Shown here: in pieces, positions 11,300-26,200 of the stretch
How positions within the stretch are numbered: the first letter of the stretch is position 1
Layout of the letters: each line of letters opens with the position of its first letter
NCBI RefSeq assembly: GCF_032854445.1
Contig: NC_088302.1
Location: forward strand, 50,994,046 to 51,058,045
Length of the DNA stretch: 64,000 nucleotides
Direction of reading: 5' to 3'
Source of the DNA: Liolophura sinensis
Lineage: Eukaryota > Mollusca > Polyplacophora > Chitonida > Chitonidae
Program-made: the position numbers and the translations under genes
Notes under the pieces: generated by a model
What the model saw: only the letters and a program-made list of their open reading frames with translations
Databases searched by the model: none
Told to the model about the DNA's origin: nothing

Positions 11300-14200
11300 G
11301 TAAGTTTTTACCTTTCTACTTGTTACCTGAGTGCAAATGGTAGGTATCTTAAATAAAACAGGTGTTATAAATTGCAATACTGCGTCTTAACTACAGGTAG
11401 TGCTGTGCGTTGTGGTAGCGTACCTCAACGTACTGCCAGTTACCTGCATATTTTTTCTTCTGCATGGCAGGGATGTAGATATTAAAACAAAAGTAGTTTT
11501 GTCAGTTTTTGACAGTCGTAGATCAGAGTAGGTCAACACCTGCTCTCAGCTCACCTTTGTACCTCTCTCCAAATATAATAGCCCACTCTGACATTTACTA
11601 ATTTAGGAAATTTGCTATTTACGTCCAGTTTTCATATAACTCAGCAATACAGCTAGAGTATACCCTATATTATTACAATGTCCAGTGTAACGTTTTGTTT
11701 GTTTTTTTTCTTCTGTTTTTGTTTGTTCTTACCCGAGTAACGCCTCAAACGCGGTGTACGGAGATAAAAAGATCGCTCCACGTATGCATAATATTAACAT
11801 CGTTAAGATGAAACATTAAAAATTTAATCAGCGTGTGTAGCAAACTACTGTATTGAAACATGTCACTCTCTAGTAGCCACTGACTAGATGTAGTACTGCA
11901 TTGTACATTCATATTCGTCATGGTTTTATTGTGTATGTTCACGCCAGTGGTTGAATCGTACCATTTCCTCTCCACTTTTGCATACCCTACATTCTCTTCA
12001 CCACCTCTTCCCATCCCATCCATACTGGCATATAATATCTCTAGTGCGATATTTTGCAGGAACCTGGCAACCTTAAAACTTTGTCATGACATATATGTGC
12101 ATTAGGTCCACACCCTGTCACAGCTTGGGTCAATATACCTGTACTGTCAAGGTTAAAAGAACATGTCCTGTGTGGAAATAAGTATTTAAGCATTTGATGG
12201 AATTGTGAAATTCTTAAGCTGTTTACCGTGCTTGCAAAAACAAACATACCTAATGTTTTCATGAAATAATCCCTTAAGTTGAGATATGGAACTGTCTGGA
12301 GAAAAAGTGTTTGGTCATTTGTATACTGCACTAAGCTGCTTCTAACCCTGACCCGCCATGCGCCCCAGTGCTTAAAGCTTAATATCTACGATCAGGCTTA
12401 TTTAATCTGTGACCAGTCTTGCAAAACTAGTGACCGATAGGCTCTCGGTTGCCTGATCCATCTTAAAATGGATTCTTCATATAGCCTCAACGACGTGAAC
12501 ACCTGAGGTTACGCATCAGTAGTTCAAATTATGACAATACCCTGTCGACTTCGGCCGTGACCGCTTCACCAATCTGATCCGCCCAAGAATTCCAGACAAA
12601 TTATTGACACATATACGTCATCGGAGTATAAAGGGTTCCTCAAGTTCGCTGGGAAGTACTTTTATCGCAAATACTCAGTTCGTAAAGCACTCAATAATAA
12701 CTGAATGTAATGCCTTATTGCGTCCTCGTGCTCATTTTCAGAGTGCAATGGTTTGCATGTGGATGAACATAGTATTGTGAGCTTAAACAGAAAAGGCTAA
12801 CTGTTGTACCTTATATTGTTTCTTAAAAAGGCGTTAAGTGAAAACTACTAGTAAGAGTTGTAGCAAACATCAAGGCAAAAACCAGTGACAGTTTCCCTTA
12901 TGAAGTGAACAACGTTGAACAAGAGCAAATCGCCCTAAGCAATGTACCAGTTCTGTTGATGGTGACGATAAGTCACAGTGATTAGATCGAGCAAATGTAT
13001 GCTCACTCTGGACCACCTGGTCCTCTTGAAATGTCGTGAGAACTGAAAGGCTGAGGCGATATTCAAATGTTAGAATTGTAATTAGATTTTATTCTATGTG
13101 GGTTGTTCTGTACCGCTTTCGTATCCTAGTTATAATTATACAATAATTTTAAACAGCGTCGCTGTCGTAGATGTTTACGACATGCTATGATGTTTCCGCC
13201 AGTATTTTGAATTATTTTTGAAATCGAATGTGTCTCAAGCATCTAGAATTTCTAATAATATAGCTGATTTGTATAACAATATAGATCACCTTGTAACGTA
13301 TCCGGTGAAATTCCCGATGAAAGCCAGCATTTATTAGCAAGAGACTTGTGGTCTTGAGGTTGGCACTTTTGATCACTCGGCCATACGTCATTATAAGAAA
13401 CTACAACATTATGAGTAAACAGTGTGACAGTTGGCAAATGGTTGCACATAACATTGAGAGCCGCCACAATGTCAATTTACCTCAGTTAGGCTCTGCTGGT
13501 ATAAATTCATGGTACACAAAACGCTTCACTAATACTTGTCGTCCTATAGCCATTGTATAACCAAGCTAAGTGCGTTATAATAACCTTTAACATTCAAGTA
13601 CCACAAGAAATTGGGCTAATTGTCTCTGCTGTGCTCTAATACAATTGCTGTTCGAGTACAAAGCCAAGTGTTAGTCTAACATATTCTGTTATTTCTCAAT
13701 GGTCAGTACGATATAATGTTCCTAATAGTTTTCTTATCAGATTACAAATGATAGACTGATTTTTTTTACGCAGTCATTGTCTTTCATGCTTATATATAAT
13801 GCTGAAAGCATAAGTAGAATGTGGCACGAAACAAAGGAAACAGGAAATGGCATTTTCACTCGTCCGTTACAACACGGACGTAGTTTTTTTGACTACAACC
13901 TGAAACCATTGGGTCGTATAATAGAGTAACACATGCTCTTTGTAATTTTCACTAAGAGTAACCATCTGGGTTATGACTATAACGACTTTCACAATATACA
14001 GTGTAACCTGAACTTTGGCATATACTTTGAAATGAGTCATTGTAAAGGCAGCATTCAGCTGTCGTTATTGTTAGGTATATGATGTTGTCCAAGTCAGCCT
14101 TGCTTAGCGGACATGCTCTACATGTACAGTATTATATTGCAAATGAAATGTAATTCCTTTCGATTTGAACAAAACTCGGATGAATTTCTTTTGTACTATG

Positions 14201-17200
14201 CGCCTTTCTCGAATGAGCTTTCAATAAACACTTGATATGTTTGGTCAGTATGTTATATACATTGTTAATCCCATTGTACCATATTCACGACAGATAAATG
14301 CATCACAAAGTGAGTTAAAAGCAAAGCGAAGACCACATTTAGGCCTAATAGTTGGTATGTGAAAAAATCTTTTATCTTAGTCAATGTTTGAGCTGAGTAC
14401 TTTGACGCTTTCATCGGCACACGCTTTGAACCAATATTAACAGAAAAGTAACAAACGGAATATAAAGAGATACTATACACACCATTTTAAGTGTTCGAAA
14501 AGATTCAAAGAAAATGCAAATTCACACAGTGGGTGAAAGTTAGAGTGGCTAAAAACATCTGTCAGCCAGGGAAAAAAGTATTTAGATTGTACAATCGCGT
14601 GTACAAATATGTTTTATTGGTAATACATTTTGTTAGCCACGCGTTATTGGAGATAATCACACGTTTTGCGGCTTGTATTATCTTGTGATCGTATACGCCC
14701 TAATGGTAGTGGTGTAGTGTGGTAGCTATTCGCAGCTAGCTGATAAGGGCAAGTGATAAGGGGAGATAGGCTAAAGGGGAGATTAAATATTTACAGAATG
14801 GCGACATGTTGATACAGATGTAGTTTGAAAACATGCGTACAGTGTTCCCATCTCATCGATCGAAAATCTCAAAGCGAATAGCAATTAGCTGGCCACGTAC
14901 CTAATACGACACGGCTGTAATAGCTTAATACACACAATATCTTTCATTTGTTTGTTTGTTTGTTTAATTGGTGTTTTACGCCGTACTCAAGAATATTTCA
15001 CTGATGCGACGGCGGCCAGCATTATTGTGGGAGGAAACCGGAGAAAGCCCGGGGGAAACCCACAATAACCTTTAAGTGCGATACTTCATTGCCCAAAAGG
15101 CCTCTCATGTTACATGCTTTGTTGTTGTTATTGCTGCATTCAGGGTAAGTTTTTTTTTCACCTTTCCAATGGGGACGACGGCATCATTTGGGTGGTTTGT
15201 CAGAATGTCCTAGGTTGCTTCGTATTGCTGTTATTTTCCACCGAACATGGAGTATTCACGCGACTTAAATTTGTCTTCACATACGTAACTTTATGTAGTG
15301 TTAACGCTGTTACGATCTAGTGTGGGTAAACAGATAACACCAAACAGGATTTGACTTGAACTGATGAACACGTTTACCTCAGGATGCCATGACACTGGGA
15401 AGCTATCCCATAATAGAATGCGCGATACATGTTAGGTTTGGCCCTATATTTAACGTTACACTAATGGGTCTATATACACGCGAGACTACATAACACTACA
15501 CATTACACACTTTTGACAGATATTTAAATTTCATTGGAGCACAGCATATTGGAGTTAACGTGTTGACGTGTTTGACAGCCACATAATGTTGAGATCCTTT
15601 ATTGTGTGCAGATTTTCGCCTATTTTCCCATGACCTCGGTCCATGACGATGTGACTACCTCTTGCCAAATATTCTTGTGTCATGAATATTGACCTCCGCC
15701 GACACCACTCGGCCCTTGATGTAAGAAAACCAAACTCTGTTACCCTCTGCGCGACTCCATCAAGCTTTCTACTGACCATGCTCACAATGAGGTTATACTG
15801 TGTCAGTTATGTCACTATCACTGTGATCTCTGTACATAACTACTAGATTTCACACCAAGCACATTTTTGTACTTTCCATAGTACACCTGTACATTTTCTA
15901 AACAACGGGGATTACCACAAATTCTCCTTAACGTATTTTACCAATTTTTTCCGATACATAGGTTCATACCGTATCAACATTGATAAAAGTTTTAATGAGT
16001 AAAATGTATACAAATTTGTCTTTTTTATCGTATTAACAGTAGTGTTGCAATGTAATCGGCAAGTGTAAACAGAATCTCCGAATCTGCTGGATGTGGGCTA
16101 AGCCATAATCACTCATTCTGAATCTCTGCCAATCGGTTCCATACTGGTATCAATATTTCCACTCCACCCTAAGGGCATCGGCCATAAACATGTATGTACT
16201 CTATATTGAATTGGACTGAGGCGATGTGTATACACAATTTGACCTCGGAACGCAGAAGAGGAGACATATTCCAGATGATCTATACATTGTCCCTGGAACA
16301 TCAGAACTGTTTTTGTTGTTGTTGTTTTTTGTCCTTTTTTTGTCTTTTTTTTCGATACAGTTAAAAAATGTTTCTTGTCATTCGTTTGCGTTATGCTTAC
16401 CAGGATTTGCTAAACGTTCTTGGACATTTCCCTGCTGGAGGCTGGTATATGGGTGCATTGACAAACCCTATGATATACAACAAATACTAACCGTATACCA
16501 ACCATATACTATTCTTCCCCTAAGGCTATCACAATGTGGTTTTACCTTTCAGCCAGTGTTGATGGTGGTATGCATAGTTTTATAACATAACAGTGTAGTG
16601 ACCGCGTCACCAGTATTTTACCGACTATTTTGCAGTTTAGCGTATATTTCATATGTTCGTGGTTTTGCATGCTCGATCTGGTAAACGTTTCTGATCGTTT
16701 AAACTGGACATTACTTTTTCCTTGACACTAACAGCCTCCAAAATCCCACACCCACAACCGTTTCAGCTGTTATTTTCTTACAATTAATCAACAGGTAGTT
16801 TACTAGACCCTTAGTTTAAAAATTACATTACATAATAACTAAATTAAATCTTGTCGGCCTAAGTCTAAAGCCAGGCTATCAAATTGGTGGAATTAATGCC
16901 CATTCACTTAATCTATTACAGGCTACTGCTGAGGTTTAATAACCACTCAAGTAATTTAATTGTAAAACCTTTTAAGCCTGATAAATGTGCCGAAAAAACT
17001 GGAAAGAAAACCCGCTTCAGAAAGTCTGAATATACAGTATACTTAAGAACGATTTGGGAATTACCATAGAATTTTGATAAGATACAGATGAGATCTATCT
17101 ATATCAACTTTGTGAGATCACATACGTTTTGTGTTCAGTCTTCATCCAAGTTAGGAATCAAGAGCTGTCCGCTCGCGCATGTACATCTTTGAAAGACGTA

Positions 17201-20200
17201 CATAGTTGCTTTCCTTCTTTGTCGTATTCTACAATTCTATGGTAACTGACCACCCTTGTACAGGTGAACAGTTCTCCAGTATGTGGTCTAATGAACAAAT
17301 ATAGACACGGGTGCAATAATGTAGGTATAAACAGAGAGCTGTGTAATTCTACAGCCCACGAGGAGGATCGTGTACAGACCCAGTACACCACCTGTATAGT
17401 TACACTATAGCCTAAAGATGGATACACGGCGGGCTATATTTGTTTCCTTGCCTTCAGGGATTGCCTACGTTCGGCTTAGACACGGCTTATAACTCTTTAC
17501 AGGCCTGTCGCAATTAGCATTAGTGCCGCGGCTCCCGGCTTTATTGTACTTTTCGATTTTTAATTACTTAATAATGATCTTCGCGGCATTTGTCAGATCT
17601 TGTTTTTGTCTGTTCGGCGGAGACAAGCAGCGTAAATGTAAACAGCCTGGCGTTAAGGTTGACTGGGATTTCGCTGTTAATTATACATTTATGTACAGTA
17701 TTTATGTCAGTGAAAGGGAATGTGGGAAAGTCCTGTTAAACAGTGAGAATTGTGTATTGAGGCCGCTACGATATTAGGCTAGAAAAGTCAGCTGACTTGC
17801 CCCCGGTGTTTTGTTATTAGTATACCGCTGCACTAAGCCCTAGGCAGAGTATCGGGGTATCACGTATTATGATGGTCCCCACATTCCCAGTCCCCATATA
17901 CGTTCATGCTCGACTTAGATACAATATATCTTAACTTGCCTTGTAAATGTCCTTACCTCATCTATAATTATTAAAAACTGACCAAATGAAAATCCCATAC
18001 ACTGGTGACTTGAGAAAATGGCGTCAAACTTCAACTCAAAGAACCTCAGTTTAATTCAGTACTCAGCTGATAACGAAGCAGTTGTCATCAGTGTTACATT
18101 GACTAATCAGGTTATACTTGGTATCAAGCTCACAACTTGCCATCAAATTTTCACAGTTTTGGTCATTTGCTGTATTTGTCTCATCCAAGTTAACGCTGCT
18201 GCTAGAGGTTATATATTTCTGTGTTTCTTGTAGCATGGCATTACCTTGCTAGGTACATCAAACAGTTTATCATTTAAATACTATAGATTAAATGAAAAGA
18301 TATGAATGTTATATTAATGTTTACAATCAAAGTTACATAGCGAAATTGATGAGGAAAATAACTGTCAAAAATTCTCTGTGCTAGCTAAAGCAGTTTCTTG
18401 TCACAAGGAAGTCTGATTTGCTGTGTTTATACACCAAACGTACCGATGTATGTTACATGAGAGACACAATTTGTATTCACATATCTCTCTTCGTGTTTTA
18501 TATCTTTTAGTGACAGCTAGTTGACAGCTAGATATAATTTTATGAATGATTCCAACAGCGAGTTCATGCAGTTATCAACATTCATTTATTACTGATGCGT
18601 TTGAAATGGCATCATGCCTATGTAAGGTATTGAAAAGGGAATCAAAGCAACTGAGAGTTGCTGTTATAAAAGCCACATCTACAAAACTCTTATTTGTTTC
18701 AAAGCATAACCGTGAATTTCTCACAAGGTGTAATTAAAGGGGTTTGGTTTAAATTACGAAACTTTCAAACTCTCACGAAAGTTGCACTTCATGTTCTCCC
18801 CTCACGCCTGTTTTCACTCAATAAATACACTGAACAAAGAACAATTCACCGACATATGACTGTGTACAGTTAAAACACCCAACCTAAACCCGTCAGACCA
18901 CTTGATTGTGTGGACAGTTTGTCTAGACAAATATCGCCATAGCTTTTGGTAAGCTGATCCTAAACAAACAGCGATAATGTTATTTATGGTGCACGATCTT
19001 TTAAGTTCTTGACTTTTCCTGTAAGTTTTCGGTGCACGTTTAAGACGAGCGTGGGTGGGTGGGGCGGTGGGCAGGTGAGGGCGCTGTGTGCGGCTGACAA
19101 AGCCGTCTGGCAGAAACTCCTTGAGATCGCACCTGTTCTTCGGATTAAAGTACCGCTTACAGACATATCAATACTGTACATCACAACATTTTTTCCTGTC
19201 TGAATTTACTTTTAATGTTGTATTCAGGAATGTACGCACAAAAAAGACATGAGCAAAAAAAAAAAAGATATGACCACATCATTTAATATTTGAATTTTCC
19301 CGCTAAATGTAACTCGCTTTGCACAGAGAAGAGGTGTGCTCTCACTTGGTTTACCCATTGGAATTTATCAGAAGTGTTTGTATCACCCCAGTATGTGCGT
19401 ATGGTCACAAAGCTTTAACTATGTACATGTGTTCCACAGAACGTCAGCGTCAGTTTGACGCCTGGAAATCACGTCTTCTTCAAGCGGCCGTCGACGACTT
19501 TGGTGAGTTGGATGTGACGGTGTTGGGAGTGCGTTCTACACACTGATCCAATACAATTTGCAGATATATCTATATTCGTCTAACACGTCATGTACCCGAT
19601 TCTATCTATGTTTATACAGTTGCATACATGCTGATACCAGTAATGCTTATATCTAGACAATGCTGGGCTAGAGACCCATATTAATCCATACCAATTTTCC
19701 CACATCTGTCATATTTCACCAACCAATTGGTCTCAACTATACACTATACGTATATAGTGTATTATCTAATTTTCCTATATCTATATATTTGACTGTATAT
19801 ATTTAACTGCTCATAATCCATATATCTAACAGCATCTAAAACTATATACGTCTGCTTGTGTGTACTTCTAGAATATATTCAATATATACGATATATACGA
19901 TTCTTATTCTTACATTTCCTATTCCCAATATTTATGCATCTAACCCTATACCTATTTATAAAATAAATGGACACATAAAGATATAAATAAAAATAGGATG
20001 GACTTGGATTTAATTTACATATCCTTTTTTCTATTCAAGATTAACGCAATTTACGGTGTAAAATTTTATTATGAATTTGGAATATTTCAGCTGGATTTAG
20101 CGCATTAGTGGAAAAACACCCAAAGGCCTATTATATTTTTCTTCTTTGATTTAGGAGCACTCAATTGCACAATACATGTATAAACATGTAGTTACATAAC

Positions 20201-23200
20201 ATAGCCTTGTCAGTAAGGCTAAGAACACGTGCTATAATACAGATGTGTGGCACGTGTGACAGATCCTAACACAATATGCACGTGACGACGGTACTAACGA
20301 CTGCCTCAAACACCACACCTGTGTGCCGTGATCTATGATTCACGTACACTGTCGCCTGGACAATTAATAGTAAGGAAGCAAGTGAATTTCTATTTACATA
20401 TGGTACATGCATATCATGATGTCTGTTTAAGGACAGACATGAACACTGATGTTTTTTTGTGCTGAGATGTAATAAGAATGGCAATTTATAAACGTCGTCT
20501 GGCGGCATGCACGACGCACACATACAGGGACACGTGTAGCCTCCTTCGCGTTTTACAGATGAACCAAGCAGTGAAAGGAGAAGGACATAACAGCTTAAAA
20601 AGAAAAGACAACAAATAATATAATCTTAGTTATTTGGGATGAGGCGTATAAGCAGACTTAAACGGACAGAGCCATTTTTCTCTGACGTCAGTTTTAATCT
20701 GGAATTCTTACCAGGTCATGGGAGGCGCCGTGTTAGAGAAACCGGAAACGTGATGTCGCGTTACTTGTATTCTTCACACATGGCCATAACCCACAATTAA
20801 TTTTCCATTTACTTCCCCACCATTCCCTGAAAAATACACAAATTTATACCTAGAATGAAACCGTGAAGCCTCTGCTACAAAATTATACCACTTTACATGC
20901 AGAAAAAACAAAACCGGGCAGCCAAAATGAGCAAAAGAAAATATAAGAAACAGGTGCGTTTTCGGGATATATATAACATGGTGGCGCTTTCGATTTTGTA
21001 AATATGCACATAAAATGTACTAATAATGTCGAAAATGTATTGTGTCAGTTAGGTGACTGGGTGGGACGTTGTGGCTGGTGTCTTCGGATTGATCTTTCAG
21101 TGAGACGTTACTTCATGTATAAAGGAGACAGTGGCGTCACATGATTGATATGCTGAAGCCGTCTTTTGGCACCATAAAACTAATTATATGATATATCAAA
21201 GTTTTTCATAAATCTAGATTGCTGTTAATGTACGAAAATATGTAATGTATATTCTACAATGAATCCAAACCAATGCTAGTGGCAGACATTATTTAGGCCC
21301 ATCATTATATACGTTCCTGGAGTCTATCTGTATTTACTTTCTTAGTTAGGTTTTGTTTGTCTAACTCTACTACGAACGATCATTGTAACAATTACTACGG
21401 CTCGTTTCTATAGAGAAACCATGAAGGCTACATTCAGGCTATCTAAAGATCAACTCAGCTTATGAAATTAGCGTGAGTGTAACCGCTGGGAAAAATAATC
21501 GTTTCAAGTGATGTGCAAATATCAGAGTCGATACATCGATCAGGGCCAGGGACTTTTTTCTGGGTCTACCATGAAAGTTTTAACCTATATCGGGTGGTTT
21601 AAGTACTACAATGCCCTCGGTTAGGGCGTTGATCTAGTCCCATCTGATCGATCCCTGTCCCATGGGGAGGTTCGAAAACAGCTGCGGCCTTAGGTCATTT
21701 TTTTCCTCCAAATATCTGGCGAAGGGAGGTTCTTGGATACAGCATTAAACACGAGCCAAGTAGAAAATAAATATTACTGTGTCTAGGTAACGTTTTCCCA
21801 CAGAGGCCCATTCCATTGTGCGGGATTGAAAAAAAGACATTTTCCGACATTGATCCAGGAGTCTTTCACTCAAAAAGCATCCACAAGATATGTGTTAAAA
21901 ATGTGTCTTTCGTCGTTATTTCGATCATTTCATGATTGTATCTCTGTAGCAGGTCAGTATCATTACTGGCGTATCTGTGGTGCTGCCATATTATAACATC
22001 ATGTCGAAGACACCGACCGGCCCGGATAGCACAGTTGGTAGAGCGTCCGCTTCGGGAGCGGTAGATCCAGAATCAATCCTGGATCGAGTCACACCTAAGA
22101 CTTTAAAAGAGAAATTTCTAACTTCCTCGCTTGGCGATCAGCGTGAAGGTGATAGTCCAACGACTGGTTGACCCGTATTAGTATACTGGCTCGGGCGGGG
22201 AGGCTCACTTGCCCTCGGCACATTGCATGCACCCTAAGGATTCCCTCGTCGTCATATGACTGAAAAGTTGTTGAGTACGACGTTAAACCCCAAGCACTCA
22301 CTCGCTCGAAGGCACCGTATTTGTATATCACCCCTCGACTCGTCAAAGTTTTCCGCTTTTGGGACGGACTACGCCTGTATCAGTACAGGCTTCAGATACA
22401 CCTTGTCCCTTGAGACAAATTACATCGCCAGAATCTCTCTAACAATGACTTTATTATTTGAACTATGTTGGTTTAGTAAGATGGACTAGAAACACTGCCC
22501 GCGTCAAAACCTGGATAAATATGTACGTGTGTATGTCGTTCAATGTGCATGAGGCAAAATTCCTGCGCTTCCAACTAGTAGTTGTGCATTTGATTGCAAG
22601 AAGACGTTTCACTTTTTCACATTGTATAAGTTACGTAAAGTTATACCCTAGTGGAGACTCGGGGACTCTTCTTTGTACAAGAATTATTTTTAACATGCAT
22701 AAACTCAGTTTTGACATACATGAACGTAGTTTTTACCGGCATGAACTCAGTTTTCGCATGTTTGACATTGAATTGCAGCTTTTAAACAGCCCCCTAAACT
22801 CTATGTCAGTAACACAGCCATTAAAGTTAGGGCAAACCATTCACCTCGGGTTAATCAATTATTGTACCATTTTGTTTGTGTGTACATCACCTCTGTAACA
22901 TTGCGTCTACGACAGTCCCGCCACACTGGTGAGCGCTTACACAATATGTGTAATTGCGTCTTCTTTTTTAAACAAACTCTCAAAAATTAAACTTGACGGC
23001 CTACGTATTTTGACCATGCCGACAAGCTAAGCCACGGAACATATTATGTAAACCTATTTTGTTTGCTGATAACATGTCATGATAATATCATGCTTCGATG
23101 GATTTCTTAACCTGTGCCAAGCAGGCGTGATAGCAGACTTTGATGAAAGCCAACGGATTTTCTCATTATTATTAGAGATGGACACACTGCAATTTGTTCC

Positions 23201-26200
23201 ACTTGGCACATGATTTGTCGGATGTTGGTCTTATAACTTGCTGCCCTCCTTGGCCTTGTCAAATTGTTCTTACATCAAAACTCATACTTGCACCGATTTA
23301 TGGAAGTTATGGATGTTTCTCAGGTTCTGAGTATCTCAGTTTGTTTATCTATTTATTTGATTTGAGCCCACGATGCTGAAGAATATTTTACTTGGATGAC
23401 GGTGTTCAGGTTTATGGGTGGACGAAACCACAGCTAGCACAAGAAGAACCTATTAACTTATCAGACTGATTTATGGGAAAAAAGGAAATATTCAAAGAAC
23501 CTGAAAAATAAAACACTAATGTTTTCAGTGCAAAATGGTTTTAAGATTTTCGGAAAATTAAGACCATAGAATACAAGTATTTATAAATGATTTATGGGAA
23601 AAAAGGAAATATTCAAAGAACCTGAAAAATAAAACACTAATGTTTTCAGTACAAAATGGTTTTAAGATTTTCGGAAAATGAAGACCATTGAATACAAGTA
23701 TTTATAAATGTGTAACCCAAGAATAGTTAAAAATTCATTGTCGTTAGATTTGCTCGGTATTCTTTAGTTTTACTGTGATACTTTATCTGTTGGAAGGCAA
23801 ATAATGGAAAGGAATGTACGTTTATTCGGGTTATGTACATACCTCATATAACATTTGGTGGTTTGCAGGTGCCGGATACAAACAGAATAAAGATCCCCAA
23901 TCGAAATTATTCTCATTATCTGATAACAGAACTGTTGAACAACGTCAAAATCCTTCGCCCTTAGGACATCTTGCCAGCCTGGTTTCTCCTATAAATATGA
24001 CACAGGACCACCTGTCAGGTTTTTGTCTTGTTCAGTGCCAACCCAGAAGCCGTGATGAAACTGGCAAACGTTTTACCTTGCAAGATAGACACTTAACAAG
24101 ACACCTGCTAGTGTCTATCTTGCCAGTTACAAGTCTTGCCCGTTTCCGTTGAGCTTTTATAGGCCATCTACATCACCCACCAATACGCAAATTAGATCCA
24201 AACCTAGCGTTTGGTCCGGATGCCTGAAAAACAATGTTTTTTATTTACTGGAATTTTAAGTAACGGATTGTCTTTCTTTACCACATGCAAACCTCACAGA
24301 TTACATGCGTAGGTTCCATTTAAGCATATACTATCGGGGAACGGGAATATTTTGAACCTTCATCTTCCACTTCCAATTATTAAAGCTGCTTCTCAACGCT
24401 GAAGATATATTTAATGCATTTTTATTTATCCCATTATACCTCTCTTTGGTGTGTCTTTCCTAAAATATTTATGTTGCTTTATCATTTATGCACTAACGTC
24501 ACATTTTTACACAAACTGTCATGTGATTTAGAATACATCATTTAAAGGCAAGTCATCAGTGACATAAGCATTGGTTTAATGAAAGTGCTTCGAAAGATTT
24601 TGTGCAGTTTGGAATTTGTTCCAGAAAATTATTTAGTCCCTCCATAGACGAAATGAAGTCTAACCTAGCTGGAAAACACATGTCGTTCTTAAAATTTGAG
24701 TTTTGAATTTAAATTTAATTTTTTTAATGTGATTTGAATTGTTTACGCATGTAATTCACCTCTATGCTTTTTGATGGACTAAGGAGGATGACATTCATTT
24801 TACAGGGTTTGAAGTATAAGGAAAGATATCTTAATCAACTGCCAGAGGAACAACTTTTGAAACGTATTTAATTCATGCAACGACTTGGATTTTAACACTT
24901 GAAGACAGTTCACATTTTTTTCTTTCAGCAAATGGACATAAGCAGTGTAAATAATAAGCATGTTCTATCTCCCCTTCTGATATGTGTGTTTGTGTGTATG
25001 TGTGTGTGTGTGTGTGCGTGTGCGTGTGCGTGTGTGGGTTTGTGTGCGTGTACATTATATATCCTATCTGCTGTCCTTAACACCTTGGGGATCGAACAAG
25101 GGACAAAACCCGCTTTCTTCCTTGAAAGGTGATCACACTCTCAGGTTTATAGCCCTCAGATCCTGATATTATACTGTACACTATATCTGCAATAAATGCA
25201 AATTATCATTTTTGTGGCTTCCATCTTTTCATTGGGTAAGCCATTGAGCACAATTCCCAAAGGTTGAAGTGTTGTGAAAGCGCATGTTCCCATGTTCTCT
25301 ACTGGTAGTGGTAGCACCATATATTTTGAACCTTTAGTTATACCGGTATGTAAATTACATTGGAAAGTGATTTATTACATCGATTTACTTTTTAAAATTA
25401 TTTTGTATTAAGCTGTGCCTAACGTGGCCCTCAAATTTACTCCAATGTGTTTTATGGATTGGAAGTATTTTAGTTGTTTTATATTTTGCTACAGTATGCA
25501 CATGACTATGATAGATTAAATCCATCGCTTATTTCATTTATCTTTTAAACTGTATTGATTCAGAATTACATCAGTCCTTTATTACAAGGATCAGATTGGA
25601 GTTTTGAAAAACAGGAGGCATAAGTTTTAATAAAAACAATAATACCTGAGTAATCAGCGCGACATATCCACGGTTTTACTACTAGTATATGACTTACTTT
25701 TCTGTTTGACCTTTCACCGTGCAGAGGTTGTGATGACCGCTATCAAGAACGAAGAGCATTCTATAATGAGGCTGGAGAGACTGCCTAAGGCCTTGGTCGA
25801 CTACAGTAAAGTACACCACGTGGGTGGGGGGCCATACAAAGGTATCCTCATCAATAAACAGGCCTCAGGTAAGGATTATCACCCTGATACTTGCTATGTA
25901 CTCAAGACATATTGTCATCTTTTGTCAAGACTCTCACTGCCTGCCCTATGACAGTATGTAGAAGGAGCGGTGGTAAGCAACATGTCTTTTCCATGCCCTC
26001 TAAATGGCATTTTAGTGAGACAGCACCAGAAAACTAGTAACTGGAAAATGTTTGTTATTTTGCCTCAGTGTTTCACCGCACTGATCCTGTACATGGCTTT
26101 TACGTCATTTTTAACATCTCTGTACAGATCTTGAGGAAGTAATGGGAGAAGAGGCAAGGTTAGAGTTCCTCGCATATCTCTCCGAGCAGGACGGTCACTC

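Larger units (their letters stand above)
11300..19439 (+). other. Intron 1 of the FA-phosphorylase gene (8.1 kb)
   Basis: Opens with GTAAGT and ends TTCCACAG. It contains a family B repeat near 13416-13530 and a minus-strand SINE tail near 14943-15080. I see no further exon, RNA gene or conserved-looking block. The scattered open frames of 60-119 codons have no domain and no splice context. Confidence 0.5.
19520..24805 (+). other. Intron 2 of the FA-phosphorylase gene, repeat-bearing
   Basis: No certain exon inside. It holds SINE copies at about 21575-21770 and 22015-22305 and a 121-bp tandem duplication at 23467-23708. Near 24077-24120 a short inverted repeat (AAGATAGACAC / GTGTCTATCTT) occurs. 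A missed small exon that would restore phase with the strong exon-2 donor cannot be excluded. Confidence 0.45.

Noticed and set aside
16226-16585. 119-codon frame in intron 1
   Set aside because: It crosses a T-rich run, has no recognisable domain and no splice signals matching the gene model.
22015-22090. tRNA gene at the SINE head
   Set aside because: D and anticodon arms are recognisable, but the B box and acceptor stem are decayed and it is joined to a SINE body and tail.
23869-24152. Possible extra exon after a TTTGCAG acceptor (GAGYKQNKDPQS...)
   Set aside because: Its phase fits the strong exon-2 donor, but no good donor of the needed phase follows, and the peptide ends in a region with an inverted repeat. 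Kept only as an alternative for the exon 2/3 problem.
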